The notes: generated by a model not told the origin, from the sequence alone. A DNA stretch of 64,000 nucleotides from Bathymodiolus brooksi (GCA_963680875.1 OY804588.1:76408829-76472828), one strand, 5' to 3'; positions 1 to 12,050 are shown, counted from the stretch's first letter. Translations and numbers: made by a program.

Positions 1-115
1 TTTCATGAAAAGCCCCTGTATGACGTTAGCCCCATACGAATGAAGGAACAGGTAGGCAAGAAGAGGCTAACAGTCTATACCCGAAGGCCGCATCACGACC
101 ACTACCGCTCCTCAA
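1..115. repeat. Dispersed repeat fragment, family C
   Basis: This stretch recurs with clear similarity at about 14800-14880. Both copies share the order CTGTATGACGTTAGCC, then ATGAAGGAACA, then GGCAAGAAGAGG. The left end is cut by the window edge. No coding potential is seen. From about 116 to 597 I see only AT-rich sequence without a recognisable feature. Confidence 0.6.
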
Positions 116-597
116 TAAGTAATATGAAATGAACTGTGTTTGAGTACAATGTCTTATATATGGAGAATATAAGCTATCGTTTAAAAGCACTGACGATAGC
201 TATATAGTGAAAGTAAAGATAAATCAACAACTGCTTCCTGATTGTAAAACTAGGATAGGATGAAAGTCTAAAATAAAGTGTTGTTCAACACATGAAGCAA
301 GACTTCCTGAAACAGTACACATGGATTATCATTACAGAAGCATCACTTAAATAAATTAACATATATAATATATATTGGTATTAGACAACGATGTAATCAA
401 TCGAAGCTTGACTTTAGTATATGTCCAGTGTATCCCTTACAAACAAATGCTACAACTTTTCTTTTGTAGCATTTAATTTGAATATCTACAAAAGTTTGAA
501 GATATTAAACAATTTATTAGAAACGTTTTTGGTTTTTTTTTCTTTTATAAAATAACAGTACAGTCAATGACCAAAATATACCAGTGCACTGATTAGA

Positions 598-1262
598 AGT
601 CAGTAATAGGAGAACAGACAATGTAATCGGAAAAAGATACCAAATGGTATAATTAGAAGCCGCTCATAGAAGGACAGACAAAACAATGGCCAACGATACC
701 AAGGGCTACCCACAAGCCGTTTATAATAAGGAAAGACAAAACAATGGCCAACGATACCAATGGCTACTCAGAAGCCGTTAATAATAAGGACAGACAAAAC
801 AATGGCCAACGATACCAAGGGCTACCCAGAAGCCGTTAATAATAAGGACAGAAAAAACAATGGATAAAAGATGCCAAAGAGGTAATTCGGAACCGTTAAT
901 AGAAGGACAGGCAATACAATGGTAAAAAGATACCAAAGAGGTAATCCGAAACCGTTAATAGAAGGACAGGCAATACAATGGTAAAAAGATGCCAAAGAGG
1001 TAATCCGAAACCGTTAATAGAAGGACAGGCAATACAATGGTAATAATTGGCCAAAGAGGTAATCAGAAACAGTTAATAGAAGGACAGGCAATATAATGAC
1101 AAACAGATACCAAAGAGGTAATCCGAAACCGTTAACAGAAGGACAGACAATACAATGGCCAAAAAGAGATAAAACAATTAATTAGAAGCCGTTTCCTAGA
1201 CGGACAGATAATACAACTGACAAAAGATACCAAAGAGGTAATCAGAAGCCGTTAATAGGATA
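598..1262. repeat. Minisatellite, unit about 57-60 bp, about 11 copies
   Basis: Successive units contain GCCGTTAATA, AAGGACAG, CAATACAATGG and GATACCAAAGAGGTAATC. The first copies (to about 860) and the later ones form two sub-types. The unit resembles the head of dispersed repeat family A (GATACCAAAGGGGCAATC ... ACAGACAATACAATGGCC, best copy at 35236), so the array looks like a tandem expansion of that head. No open frame of interest. Confidence 0.85.
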
Positions 1263-1282
1263 GAGAATACAATGACTGAGAC

Positions 1283-2521
1283 CACAGTACCTTGATGTTT
1301 TATCTAGCGAAATAATAGAGAAAAATCTGTATAAAATCTGTATAATATATATAAAGACACAAGTAATGAAACAAGTTTTTCCCTCCAAAGGTTGTCTAAC
1401 TGTGTAAATAACCGTGTAATTTTTTTGTAACCTTCGTTCGCCCGTAAAATAATGCTACGTTGGAATGTTGGAAGGTAAATCCCTTTCAAGCATAGTTTAT
1501 TTGTATCAAACATTGCTTTGTTCCCTACCTATTTGTCTTTTTCACAGCAGACAGACGTTCTTGTTTTTAAAATTTAGCCAATGTGCCCATAACTTCCGGT
1601 TCGGCAGCAAATAAAGTTGACAAATAAATTATTTGCTTTACGTCTATCAAAAAATAATTGAAGGTAAGTAGCATTCGTAGTTTATTTTTACTTAATGTTT
1701 TTTTAATATAATTGCGAAAGGGAGGTAATCAAAAAAAATATTGGCGGCCACTTCAAATTGGTAGATTGAAATGAAATGAAATCTCTAAATATTTGGACCT
1801 ACTATCTTGGTATTTATACACATAGTGTCAACTATTTCTATTACATTCTGCCTATAAGAAAAAGAATGACAGAAGGATGCAAAAGGAAGGGGATGCATAA
1901 AAGCATGTTGTGTCAGCTCCTGAACCTGGAAAATTGTTCAGGTCATTTCGGTTTTTGGAATAGTTTTATTGTCAACTTTATTTGCAATCGTATCTACTCG
2001 GCCATTCTCGCTACCCTGCAAATAACCTCGTATGTATTAGGCGTATAAATCGCACTACTTTTCACATGTCAGTAACATGAAAGTTTGATAATGCTATATT
2101 TTGAACAATTTTCTATATTTCAATTACAGTTTTAATTAGTTTTGCATGATTAGATTTTACTTAGTATGTCTTCCATATTGGATTTTCGTGGACTATATTT
2201 TTGTGCGGCTTAACTTAACTTATCTTCCGGCAAACAATTTAAGAAGAATTTCTACTATGTACGTACGAGGTTATTTGCAGGGTAGCGAGAATGGCCGAGG
2301 AGCAGCGGACGGCCATCGACGGAAGGGCCGAGAAGGTATCACCGATGGCTCTGCTCTGATACCTCGGCCGTCTTGCCGCTGTTGGCTGACCGCGGGTAAG
2401 CGGCGAGAGTAAGTTATGGGCACATTGGCTAAATAAATCTTGTTTCATGCTTTTATATTTATTATACAGATTTTATACAGATTTTTCTCTATTTCGCTAG
2501 ATAAAACGTCAAGATACTGTG
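1283..2521. mobile_element. hAT-like non-autonomous element with nested inverted repeats
   Basis: The left end (CACAGTACCTTGATGTTTTA from 1283) is the reverse complement of the right end (to 2521), and similarity continues for about 70 bp through ATCTAGCG and two AATCTGTATA blocks. After a roughly 185-bp interruption in the left arm the match resumes at AGCCAATGTGCCCATAACTT (about 1576, and reversed at about 2415). A possible 7-bp target duplication, CTGAGAC (1276-1282) versus CTAAGAC (2522-2528), differs at one base. An inner inverted pair lies at about 1999-2034 and 2262-2297 (GGCCATTCTCGCTACCCTGC and its complement). No transposase is present. Assignment to hAT rests only on the approximate duplication size and is weak; the inverted-repeat structure itself is clear. 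Confidence 0.6.
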
Positions 2522-2529
2522 CTAAGACA

Positions 2530-3390
2530 TACCGAAGGGCTACTTAGAAACTAACCCGAATAATCCAGTCGTTATATTACTCTTCCGCTAGTCGCTGCAT
2601 TAAATTAACCCCATCCAGCGAAAGTGCCGATAGAGGGCGCAGTATTATTCAAGTTACTTAGAAACCGTTAACAAAGGAACAGGAAATACAAATGATTTTT
2701 TATAAAAAAAAATTAATTACTTTTACATTTATGCATAGGGTATAACACATATTTTTGGAAGGTTTTGTGCTTAAATATGCACATTGTGAAAAAAGAGCAT
2801 GTAACCAAATTTCGAGTTCTTGAAAAATCTGCAATTCCAGAGGTGTTTAATGCCTTTCTAAACATCTTCTTATTCTTTTTAAGGATATATAAAGATAAAT
2901 AATATATTTGAAAAGCGGAAGAATGAGTATATGGTATAAAAAGAAATATTTTAATTCAATGTGTGATTTTGATGTAGTTAGCTATTATTAATTAAAATTG
3001 ATGGTCGCTATATTTCAGGCGATTTTGAGAAGCTGTTGAACTCTTGTTTTATAAACAGACTTTGTTATGGTCCGAGTACATTTGTTGTAGTCCGAGTTTG
3101 TAATGATCCGAGATTGTTATGGGCCGAGTCATCAGAGCTTTCTTTGACGGTATAAAGTGTAAATTTACAACGCTAAAGATGTAAATATTCCTTCAGATAC
3201 GTTCTTCCTTGACATCGCAAATCCTTGTAAATGGAAAATATAAACTCTGAATTATGTATATTGATCCGTAAATAAACCTTTGTGAAATGTCTAATATTTG
3301 TCATGCCTATTATAGGTATTTTCATGTCGTATTAGATGAACACTACATATTTCTGATACTGGTTTTCGGGTTTTTTCGGCAAGGATGAGC
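2530..3390. other. No recognisable gene
   Basis: AT-rich sequence with short homopolymers and the simple motif GGTCCGAGT / AGTCCGAGT repeated a few times near 3068-3130. It lies just upstream of the first exon remnant of the phosphatase pseudogene, so some of it may descend from that gene's promoter. Nothing else can be supported. Confidence 0.5.
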
Positions 3391-3529
3391 TAGCCTGAAC
3401 AGAGGAAGAGGATAATCGCTCAAAATAAACAAAATGTCTGACATGGACAAATGGATAGAAATTGCAAAAGAATGCAAATATTTACCAGAAAATGACCTCA
3501 AAGTAATATTTTATGAGTTATATTGTTGA

Positions 3530-3770
3530 AATCTACTCATTAATTTGAAAATGTCAATGTACTGGTCGAGTCACCCCTGGTTTTTAGTGGGATTCGTGTT
3601 ACTCGATATTTAATTTTCTGTACTGACTACTGTATAGTTTACATCGTTAACGTTTTTTGTACTTTTTTCTTTTGGCCAATGTGTTGTCTGTCCTTATATT
3701 TGCGAATTCTGATTACCCTTATGGTATCTTTAAAAGAAAGTTTGAAAATACTAAACGATTAATTAGAGAC
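3530..3770 (-). repeat. Dispersed repeat family A, reverse copy
   Basis: Read on the minus strand it has the family order: GATACCATAAGGGTAATC, a degenerate ACAGACAACACATTGGCC block, CACGAATCCCACTAAAAACC. It falls within the first intron of the PP6 pseudogene. The best full copy in the window is at 35236-35815. Confidence 0.65.
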
Positions 3771-3944
3771 GCCGTCACGGTTATTACATAATTTCATTGA
3801 GGTGTTGAATGACTTTTCCAATTAATATTGTATATTGCTTAACGTTTTGGGACACAGGCCCACAGGGCCCTGTGCTTCAGTAATTTTACAGGCCCACCCA
3901 AGAATATGTAGGCCCACCTGTTGAAAGGGATATTAGTATAGAAC

Positions 3945-5275
3945 AGACTTCCCGAAAACCGTCGGTCCTGACCGACAGAAATGCAGTAGGACTGACGATT
4001 TTAAAATGTATATCGGACCGAATGTCCGGTAAAACATAGATATTTGAAAGGACCGGCGATTGAAATTTATTCCCTCCCAGTTTCCACTGCCAATGGCATT
4101 AAATTCCATTTTCAGTTTTATTAAAATGTCAGACAGAGACTTGAAATTTGTTTATTTATTCTGTCAGACCGACACGTTCCTCTTTGTAATAGAAACTCCT
4201 ATACAAATGTACGTAAATGTAAACATCCTTTTAGTAGGAACCAGCACCTGCAAAACGTGGAACATTAAAACTGAAATATATTACTGAGCACAGAAATAAG
4301 TTGACTTCCACAAGTATCAAAGATTGTTTGTGTTTAATTAAATATGTTTTGAGATGCTTATATATTGAAGATGACAGCAGATTCATATTCTTAACTGAAA
4401 TTAAAAATGTAGGTAAACCGGAAACTGACATTGATGTATAATATTCGGAACGTGATTGGACCATTAGATACGGATTGTTGGCTATATCTGCCTTATCTTT
4501 TTAGATAAAAATATGTATACAGAAAAACATTTAATTGAGTTGTTTAATGATCATGACTATAGGTAATCTTGCATTCAGTTCTGTATAAAAAAAACAAAAT
4601 TTGACAGGTTATATACAATATTACAAAAAAATGGTGGGACAGACACAAAGCCCATGGGTCAGACAGAACCCCAGTTCCTGTCTGACCCAATGTCAGACAG
4701 AAGAAAAAAAGTTTTCGCCAACTCTGTAATACCGAATGTTTGGTATAATAGTTACCTCAGATTTTGTCCGAAAGGCATTGATCAGTGTTTAATTTTATTT
4801 TTAAATTACATAATTTTCATTGTTTTCACCCCTTTTATACATTTCCGGTTTCAACCAAACCCATTTGTGAAGACGATCACGACACGATTGGTTATTTGTA
4901 TATATATTAGCCAATGACATGACGTCTTTCATACAACCATTGACCTATAGTACAAGGTCATCAAAACAACAAAACTCGAGACACACACTATAAAAGACAT
5001 AACATATACATTTTTGAACAACACTGAAAACTGAAAATTGAATTACTTTAACCTCTATAAAAACCAGAGGTGAAATCAGGTGCCCAATTGTTAATACTAG
5101 GGTAAATCACTCTAAAAAGGCCAAACTAAACATGCATGTGACAGTTAATTTTTTGGGACTTTTTTTTCGGACCGGCAAAATATTTTTTGGGCTGACAAGA
5201 TTTTCATGTCTGTCAGTCCGAATGACTGACAACTTCTTAGCAAGTTTCGGGAAGTCTGATAGAAGACAAATGACT
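3945..5275. repeat. Region with weak inverted ends, origin unknown
   Basis: The segment starting AGACTTCCCGAAAACC (about 3948) resembles the reverse complement of about 5160-5265 (...TTTCGGGAAGTCTGAT). Both ends contain repeated GGTCCGA / CAGTCCGAATG / GACTGAC words. An inner palindrome-like stretch at 4650-4705 has GGGTCAGACAG and CTGTCTGACCC. This may be an old non-autonomous element. No open frame inside has recognisable homology. Confidence 0.35.
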
Positions 5276-5320
5276 GCTTATTCAGTGGACAAAAAAGACA
5301 AGAAAATGTATTAAGTTTAT

Positions 5321-5478
5321 TCAATATTGATTTATAAATTTGTTTATTCTCTTGTAAAGGACATTTATAAACATGTCACTAATTGTATCCTCTGTAAATT
5401 CACTTTGACTTTCAGTGTCGTAATCACAATCTTCATCATCATCCAGAATCAGAACATTTTGTTGAGGACACTGGTCAA
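5321..5478 (-). CDS. Possible orphan terminal exon with acidic C-terminus
   Basis: On the minus strand an AG acceptor-like site at about 5479-5480 is followed by about 52 open codons ending in TGA (5321-5323). The peptide is strongly acidic (LILDDDEDCDYDTESQSEF...), unusual for random AT-rich DNA. No partner exon is found upstream on that strand. It could be a relic of a transposase or zinc-finger gene, or chance. I do not recognise a family. Confidence 0.2.
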
Positions 5479-5489
5479 CTACCAATTAT

Positions 5490-7504
5490 CACAATTTTTT
5501 TGATTGTTTCTACAATGTTCAGTACATCCTTTTAAATGCCCAGTTATATTTAAATACTACCCTTCAGGCCTTGGATTAATCTTTGATGGAAATGATTATT
5601 TTTTCAGCCACACTAATAACGTGGACCCTGAATCAGAAGGCAATAGTATCAATTCTGGTCATCATAATAGATAAGGAATGTGAGGTCTAAATCATTATTT
5701 AAATTAAAGAAAAGGGTCTTAAAAGAAAAGCATCATTGCGTATGACATAATTTGGTGTTAATTTTTAATATGTGCCCCCCCTCCCCCCATTTGAAATAGT
5801 AATTACTATGTTTTTAATTAATACCACACAAATTGTAATAAGTCTTATTTTTGAAGTCTTCAGCAGAAGAAATATGTCTCTGCCAATTTTCTCAACAGTC
5901 CAACTAAATATAACTATATGCAAATATAGCACAAACGTATATTGACACTGACAGTCAAATATTGAAGCAAGTAAAGGCTGTAAGTATTATTTGTCAGACC
6001 TCAAATCAGAGTGCAACAATGGAATAAAACTACTGAGGTTCAAAGTCTATTTATTAATTGCGGAGATATTAACGTCCACACAGGTCTGTCAGCATATAAA
6101 CAGTTCGATAAATATACCTCAATTAAAAATAAAAAATAGCAATCAGACTTGGAAGTGGATCGATAAAGATCTGAGGTGTATTTCAGCGAATTTTGAATGA
6201 CTGACCGTCGCATATTTGAACATATTAAATATGAGAACTAAGATTTTATGTCACAGGATTGAGGAAAAAACAAATCAATAGTTTGTATGGTTAAAAGTAG
6301 CTTCGATCAACATTTCCCGTAGCACAGAGCATGATTGCATCCCCTTTCTCATGGTGCCATTTTTATATGATATTGAACGAAATTAAAGTTTCTTTAAACC
6401 GAAATGGATACTTTTCAAGAAAGTCGCTTTCTAAATACTTAATGAATACCATAGATTTCAATAAACACGATGTCAACATTTTCATAAATGGCACATGGCA
6501 AAAATACGCTGGCAACATAGGGTGACTCTTCAAAATTACAAGGCTACTGGAACTTTGCTTTTGACCAATGAGAAATCAAAGTCAACCTTCACAAGGCAAC
6601 TTCTTCAACCCTCTAACATGAGCCCTGCTTCTCGTCCTCTTTTAAAACCTACAGGATGGTAAAAATATCAACCAATCAAATTGCAAAAAACAGACACATC
6701 TAAATCTATTTAGAACATCGGAAAATCTTAAAAGGACTTGTTTGCCTACCCATTTTTTGCATTGACTCGGCAGCAACTGAAAACGGAGAACAATAAACTA
6801 AATACCTACATACAATAACTTATGAAGTCAACTTTTGAAACTATATGCCTTTTTTTTTTCACAGGCCCTCGGGCTTGTGGAACTATTCATTTTATACGCC
6901 CGTGTACAATTGTACACGCATCGGGCTTCGGACTACCGCCTAATTTTGCAGACTGATATTGACATCAAGAAACGGACAATGCAAAAAAAAGTTGTGAAAT
7001 TGATCAAGCCATCATTTATATTTAGGTCTCAATAAGGCTCGCAATTTGGACTAAATTTTGTTTTTTATTGATCTTTAGCTACTTAAAACGGTAAGAGATT
7101 ATCATCATTTTGCAGATTTTAACTAAAAGATGTGTCTATATATAAGATGTTACCTGCACTTGATCTGACACTATCTGTACATGACAAAATATGCACTTGC
7201 ATCAGATTTTAAATTTCCAGAATACATTTGTTAGAGCTTGTGACGAGTTTAGACTGGAGATACAGAGCGAAAAATTTCGTTGGAAGTCAAATCTCAACAA
7301 GATTACTGGTTGAGGAACAATTATCGCCATATATTTACAGGTTACAGGTGCATGGATGCAAATATGCGATCAAACGTTTGCCTTTTTCAAATAAATCACG
7401 TTAAAACACACAAAAACCAATCACTTTGCATATATAATATATACATGTACATGTATATAAACTTCATGTATTTAATGACCATATTTACTCAAATGCCGAA
7501 ATGG
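5490..7504. other. No recognisable gene
   Basis: Long AT-rich stretch (intron 1 of the PP6 pseudogene). Short open frames here have no recognisable motifs. It includes a C-tract near 5775-5787 and a (TA)/(CATG)-rich patch near 7430-7460. Confidence 0.5.
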
Positions 7505-7800
7505 TCTTTATTTCGGGGGGCCCGGGTGGCTCAATGAGTTAGGTCGTTGGATCTAACAACTCATACAAGCCTATCACCAATACGGCGTGGGTTCGCACCC
7601 AGCTTTGTAAATTACAAAAAAGGATGCACTCGACTCGCAGTCGCAAGTGATAAAGTTGACCAGTTGCTTGCCCATGGTCGGTGGTTCTCACCAGGTACTC
7701 CGGCTTCCTCCACCACTAAAACTGGTCGCCATGATATAGCTAAAATATTGTTGAAAGTGGCGTTAAAACACCAACAATCAAAATCAAAATCTTTATTTCG
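7505..7800 (+). mobile_element. tRNA-derived SINE with 11-bp target duplication
   Basis: The body (7516-7789) starts with a tRNA-like head. A box A-like TGGCTCAATGAGTTAGG lies near 7527 and a box B-like GGTTCGCACCC near 7589. A conserved middle (GTCGGTGGTTCTCACCAGGT, CTCCGGCTTCCTCCACCACT) follows. The 3' tail reads GATATAGCTAAAATATTGTT, AGTGGCGTTAAAACACC, then short AATCAAA repeats. A perfect 11-bp duplication, TCTTTATTTCG, flanks it at 7505-7515 and 7790-7800, so this copy inserted by target-primed retrotransposition. The apparent open frames inside are not genes. Confidence 0.92.
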
Positions 7801-8950
7801 AGAATATGTTCGCCAAAAGTAAAGAGAAAAATAAAATTGTATTGATAAAAACAAAAAACTACAATTGTTTTCATTTGTTACACTAGTGATTTTAAAATAT
7901 ACTGACCAGAACACTGCAAATCTTAAAAAACGTAACTGTTGAAACATTTCATTTTCTGATAAATAGAATATCTTATTACTTTTTACATTTTATTAGAAAA
8001 TATTAAGGTTTTATTACTGGTGATTGTCATGCATTAGAATGGACTGTTATAATTTCATCTCGAAATAAAGGTTCGCCAGCGGTTTTGTTTTTTAGTTCAT
8101 TTTTATTTCAGATTCCTTTGGGATTAATGCAGTTTGTTTCAACTTGTTTTCAAAAAGTTGTAATACCAAGGTTACCCTTCTCATTCAATAAGTTAGAATA
8201 TAATAAATAATTAAACCTGTATATCATAACGATAATACCTTTTTCTATTCTTTAATTTAATTTGTTTTTGTTTACATTTTTCTCTCGTTATATTGTAATA
8301 TTTGTTTTTTTTATTTTACTCATTTTTCTTTCTTTCAAAATTTTCGGTCTGTATTGTGATAAATAACATCTTCATGTCTTTTATATCATTACCACCACGA
8401 TTTGACGATATAACTGAAATATTATGGAAAAGTGGCGTTTAAACACCCATAGCCTCATATCTGTTGTGTAAATATTTCTGTACTTTATTCCATAGATTAT
8501 GTGATATGGTGTGTGAATTACTCCTAGAAGAATCCAACGTACAGCCAGTGTCAACTCCAGTTACTGTATGTGGGGATATACATGGACAAGTGAGTAATAA
8601 TTAATGATGAGGTCAAATTATCTAAATCAATGATCGTTAATTCAACATCGATCAATGATCAGTACCATGACCTTGGTGTAATGTGAAGACCAGACACTAA
8701 CTAGACTGATGAATTTGGAGATGTTTAATGATAGAATCAAATCAAACAAAATCATAAATCACATGTGTATGATTTAAATATGTGCTACACTACCCATCTG
8801 CGCCAAAAACCACTAGCCCTACGCCCCAGTCTAGTAAAAATTGGTTTGGGTTAAAATTGCATAAAATTTGCTTAATCAAATAGAAAAGAATCATGTGCTA
8901 CACTATCCTATAGAATCGTCCAATGTTGTTTGCTGAACTGGATGTAGTTT

Positions 8951-9162
8951 GATTGATTGATTGATTTGATTGTGTTTAATGCCATATTTCAGTTATATCG
9001 AGGTGGTCAGTTTTATTTGTGAAGAAAACCGGATGACCCGCAGAAAACCACCGACCTGTCGCAAATCACTGACAAACTTTATCACATAATGTGGAACACC
9101 TCACCCCGGACAGGAGTTGAACCCACAACATCAATGGATCGGCACCGATTGTAAATCCGATA
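8951..9162 (-). mobile_element. SINE copy, reverse, related to the 7516 family
   Basis: Reading the minus strand gives a box B-like GGGTTCAACTCC, then GACAGGTCGGTGGTTTTCTG, then a tail with TATAACTGAAATATGGCATT and a short AATC run. The PP6 remnant exon 2 ends 360 bp upstream. The flanks carry a diverged duplicate of about 60 bp (8893-8951 and 9175-9241, sharing GTTGTTTGCTGAACTGGATG). Confidence 0.75.
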
Positions 9163-9509
9163 TATGATTTAAATATGTTACGCTGCACTCTCCTACAAAC
9201 ATAATTGAATTGTTGAAGGTTGTTTGCTGAACTGGATGTAGTGTGTCACGGTGAATCGAATGTTTGGGATAAGGGGTACAGTACTGTATTCGATATTGAA
9301 AGGCAAACAGCGAAAACAATGAAAAAGTTATAAAATCAATGTCTTTATTTTTTTTAAATGAAAAACACAGAAACAATCTCAAGATTTTTCCTTTGATCAT
9401 GTGGTCGTAAAGCATCGTCTGACCGATAAGTAGATTTTTCTGATGATTGGTGCACCACTAGTAATAATTACAAATAATTTATAGTCTCAAGATAATGAAA
9501 TATCCCTGT

Positions 9510-9645
9510 GATAAAGTTTGTCAGTGACTTACAACAGGTTGGTGGTTTTCTCCGAGTACTCTAGTTTCCTCCATCAATAAAACTGACCGCCACCATCAAG
9601 CTGAAATATTTTTGAAAGTGGCATTAAACACCATTAACCTAACAC
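9510..9645 (+). mobile_element. SINE 3' fragment
   Basis: Only the 3' half is present: GATAAAGTTTGTCAGTGACT, GGTTGGTGGTTTTCTCCGAG, then AAACTGACCGCCACCATCAA, GCTGAAATATTTTTGAAAGT and GGCATTAAACACC. The tRNA head is missing. From here to about 10630 there is nothing further I can name. Confidence 0.75.
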
Positions 9646-10640
9646 TATGTTGATATACATTCACGATTACTAATTACATGTATAAGGAAAATGATATTTT
9701 GATATTCTCAAAAGACCATTTTATTTGGCAAATGTGGAGATCTAATTTTAATTTGATTGATAAGAAGGGTGTCCAGATATAAGACAGTTTATGTTTCAGA
9801 AAGATTAACTTGTATACTTCCAATTCTAGGTATTTCTACAATGATATTCTGTATGAATGGACAAGTCTGAAAAATGTGATGTTTTAAATAACCTCATTTT
9901 CATCATAACTTTTATCAATAATTTTGAAACATTACTAGTTTAAGTAATGAACCTAAGTCAGATCAGTGCATCTGAAATACTGCCTGGTAAGAGGGATGGC
10001 CTTCGATGGGTGTGGCCTCATGAAAGAGGGACTATTGCTCACACATTTGAAACAAAAATCAACACCCTAAAAGTGCCCCACTTCTTACAACTGATCATAT
10101 AGTTTGAGATTCCTTCCCAGCCCTCCGCCTCCAAAAAGGTACATGCGTAACCCTGCCACATTTTTTTACTTTCCCAAGCCATGACCTGTCATTTGTTGTA
10201 GTCTTTTGTTTCATTGAGTGTGTTTATATAAGATTCAATTGTTTTGTTTTGATAATATTGGTGGAAGTGTTGATCATCACTGTTTAAACTTTCTTATCAT
10301 AGTAGATTTTCAACACCACTAGAGATGCTGGTAATTTCCTGTGATGGCTGCCATTTTGTTTTCTGGTCGCTAAGAATGCAATATGTACTTTTAAATCCCC
10401 GTACTGTTGTCTCCAACTGTTAAATTGCTTTTAATCTCTATTTGTCTTTATTAATATTATATTTATTTCCTACGGTAAGAGGAAATATTGATTAAAAATA
10501 TAATGAATCACAACCAGCCGTCAGCAATTTTATATTTGACATGACGACTAGCACCATAATCTTGTTATAAAACCTGATGCCCTTTGATTGATATAAATGT
10601 ACATCTTGTATATTGTGCTATAGAATTATTATATAAAATG

Positions 10641-10666
10641 TATATATATATATATATATATATATT
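10641..10666. repeat. (TA)n microsatellite
   Basis: A run of about 13 TA dinucleotides, lying 35 bp upstream of exon 3 of the PP6 pseudogene. Confidence 0.9.
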
Positions 10667-10783
10667 TGTAGTATTTATTTTATTTTATTTTATTTTTTCA
10701 GTTTTATGACTTGATAGAATTGTTCAAGACTGGAGGACAAGCTCCAGACACAAACTATATATTTATTGTAAGTAGTAAATCTG

Positions 10784-10860
10784 CCACATCGGTGGTGTAA
10801 TGGTTAGTGGACTCTCCTCCAGTGCAGTAGATCATGGGTTCAAGCCCCTGTCTCGTGAAA
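10784..10860 (+). mobile_element. tRNA-like SINE head of a second type
   Basis: A box A-like TGGTGTAATGGTTAGTGG (about 10793) and a box B-like GGGTTCAAGCCCC (about 10838) are spaced as in a tRNA gene. The arms do not fold convincingly and the sequence continues into about 100 bp of further repeat-like DNA. I read it as a SINE promoter region, not a functional tRNA gene. It lies in intron 3 of the PP6 pseudogene. Confidence 0.6.
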
Positions 10861-11821
10861 CCTAAAGACTATGAAATTAGTATTTGTTGCTTCTCCTCCT
10901 AGCAAGCAGAATTAAGGAGTAAGAGCAAAGACTGATTGGCTCTGACTCAGGATAATGTGTCCAAGTGTAATAATTTCATTTGATGTGAATACTGCAATCT
11001 GCTTGGCTGATCTGCCTAGAGCAATATTGATTATTCTTGATAACATGGGTTGGTGTTGTGACGTCACCAACATATTCATTCGCCAACGACAAATTCAAAT
11101 AGTCCCATGAAAAAATTACATCTGTCTTTCTTTCTATTACAGGGATACTTTATTGATCGGGGATACTACAGTTTAGAAACTTTTACGTTATTACTCACAT
11201 TAAAGGCTCAGTAAGTATTATGATATAGTAAACAGTTTCAATACACATCTACATATGATAAGAAACCCTGAAGTTAGATTCGGTAATAAAATGTTAATTT
11301 TTGTGTTTAGTATTTTGGTTATATTGTGACGGAAATTTTTATTCATGAAGGAAACTCGATCACTAACCTGCCACAAGTCAACTTGCCGCGGGTGAGAATT
11401 GAACTCATAATTTCATCGATTGTATAAGTAGATATAAAAGTACCATACGACAGGTTCCATATTCCATACAGGAGCAAGATCTTTCACTTCACAAAATAAT
11501 TTTGAACCCCTGTTTGATTCCAATCATGTATTTGACAATGCCTGTATTTGACCTTTATATGACCCTATTTGTTTGTACATTTTAGCTGGCCAGACAAAAT
11601 AACATTATGACGTGGTAACCATGAGAGTAGACAGATTACACAGATTGATGGATTCTATGGTAAAGTTAATAAGAAAGGGGGCTTTGGTGTTGAACACCAC
11701 TTTCAACAATATTTCAGTTACAATGTATATTGATCACATTTCGATTGATAAAGGCTTTATAGGTAAAATATCGATGGGTCCACATGGGATTTCCAAAGCT
11801 GTCCTATGAGGTTTAGGTTTA

Positions 11822-12050
11822 TGGTTTTGGACGCCACTTTCAACAATATTTCATTTATATCGTAGTGGTCAGTTTTAATGGTGTAGGTAACAGGAGAACC
11901 CGGAGAAAATCACTGACCTGTCGCAAGTCACTGACAAACTTTTATCACATAATATTTTATCGAGTACACTTCACCATGAATGGGATTCGAACTCATAACA
12001 TTAGTGGTGATAGGCACTGATGGCATAAGCAATTGTATCATGACAACCCC
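11822..12050 (-). mobile_element. SINE copy, reverse
   Basis: Minus-strand order: box B-like GAGTTCGAATCCC, AAAGTTTGTCAGTGACTTGC, GACAGGTCAGTGATTTTCTC, then TATAAATGAAATATTGTTGA and AAGTGGCGTCCAAAACC. It belongs to the variant with the GTTTGTCAGTGACTTG block. A tail-only fragment of the same family lies at about 11690-11740, and a weak partial copy at about 11330-11425. Confidence 0.78.

Larger units (their letters stand above)
3434..11659 (+). pseudogene. PPP6C-like pseudogene: Broken, truncated copy of protein phosphatase 6 catalytic subunit gene
   Basis: Five exon remnants match the N-terminal half of the PP6 catalytic subunit (a PPP-family Ser/Thr phosphatase). Exon 1, 3434-3502, encodes MSDMDKWIEIAKECKYLPEN... 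. Exon 2, 8494-8589, holds [20 protein letters not shown] and the metal-binding GDIHG. Exon 3 is 10702-10767, exon 4 11143-11210, exon 5 11586-11659 with RGNHESRQITQ. Introns lie where the vertebrate gene has them, so this is a duplicated gene copy, not a retrocopy. Lesions: the acceptor before exon 2 reads CAT where CAG is expected if exon 2 begins at AGA; GDFVDRG has become GYFIDRG, losing a metal-bridging aspartate; and a TGA stop (11608-11610) replaces the second Leu of ITLLRGNHES. The C-terminal half, with the later metal-binding histidines, is not found downstream. SINEs sit in its introns. Confidence 0.88.

Noticed and set aside
2146..2412. 88-codon frame within the hAT-like element
   Set aside because: It lies across the inner inverted repeat, has no homology and no splice partner.
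7547..7947. Small genes on both strands at 7547-7947, and similar ones at 54863-55234 and 61816-62004
   Set aside because: They lie within SINE copies and follow the SINE consensus, not a protein family.
10784..10860. A functional tRNA gene
   Set aside because: Box A- and box B-like words are present but the arms do not pair well; it reads as a SINE head.
3434..11659. A working PP6 gene
   Set aside because: It has a stop codon, a lost metal ligand, a lost splice acceptor and no 3' half.
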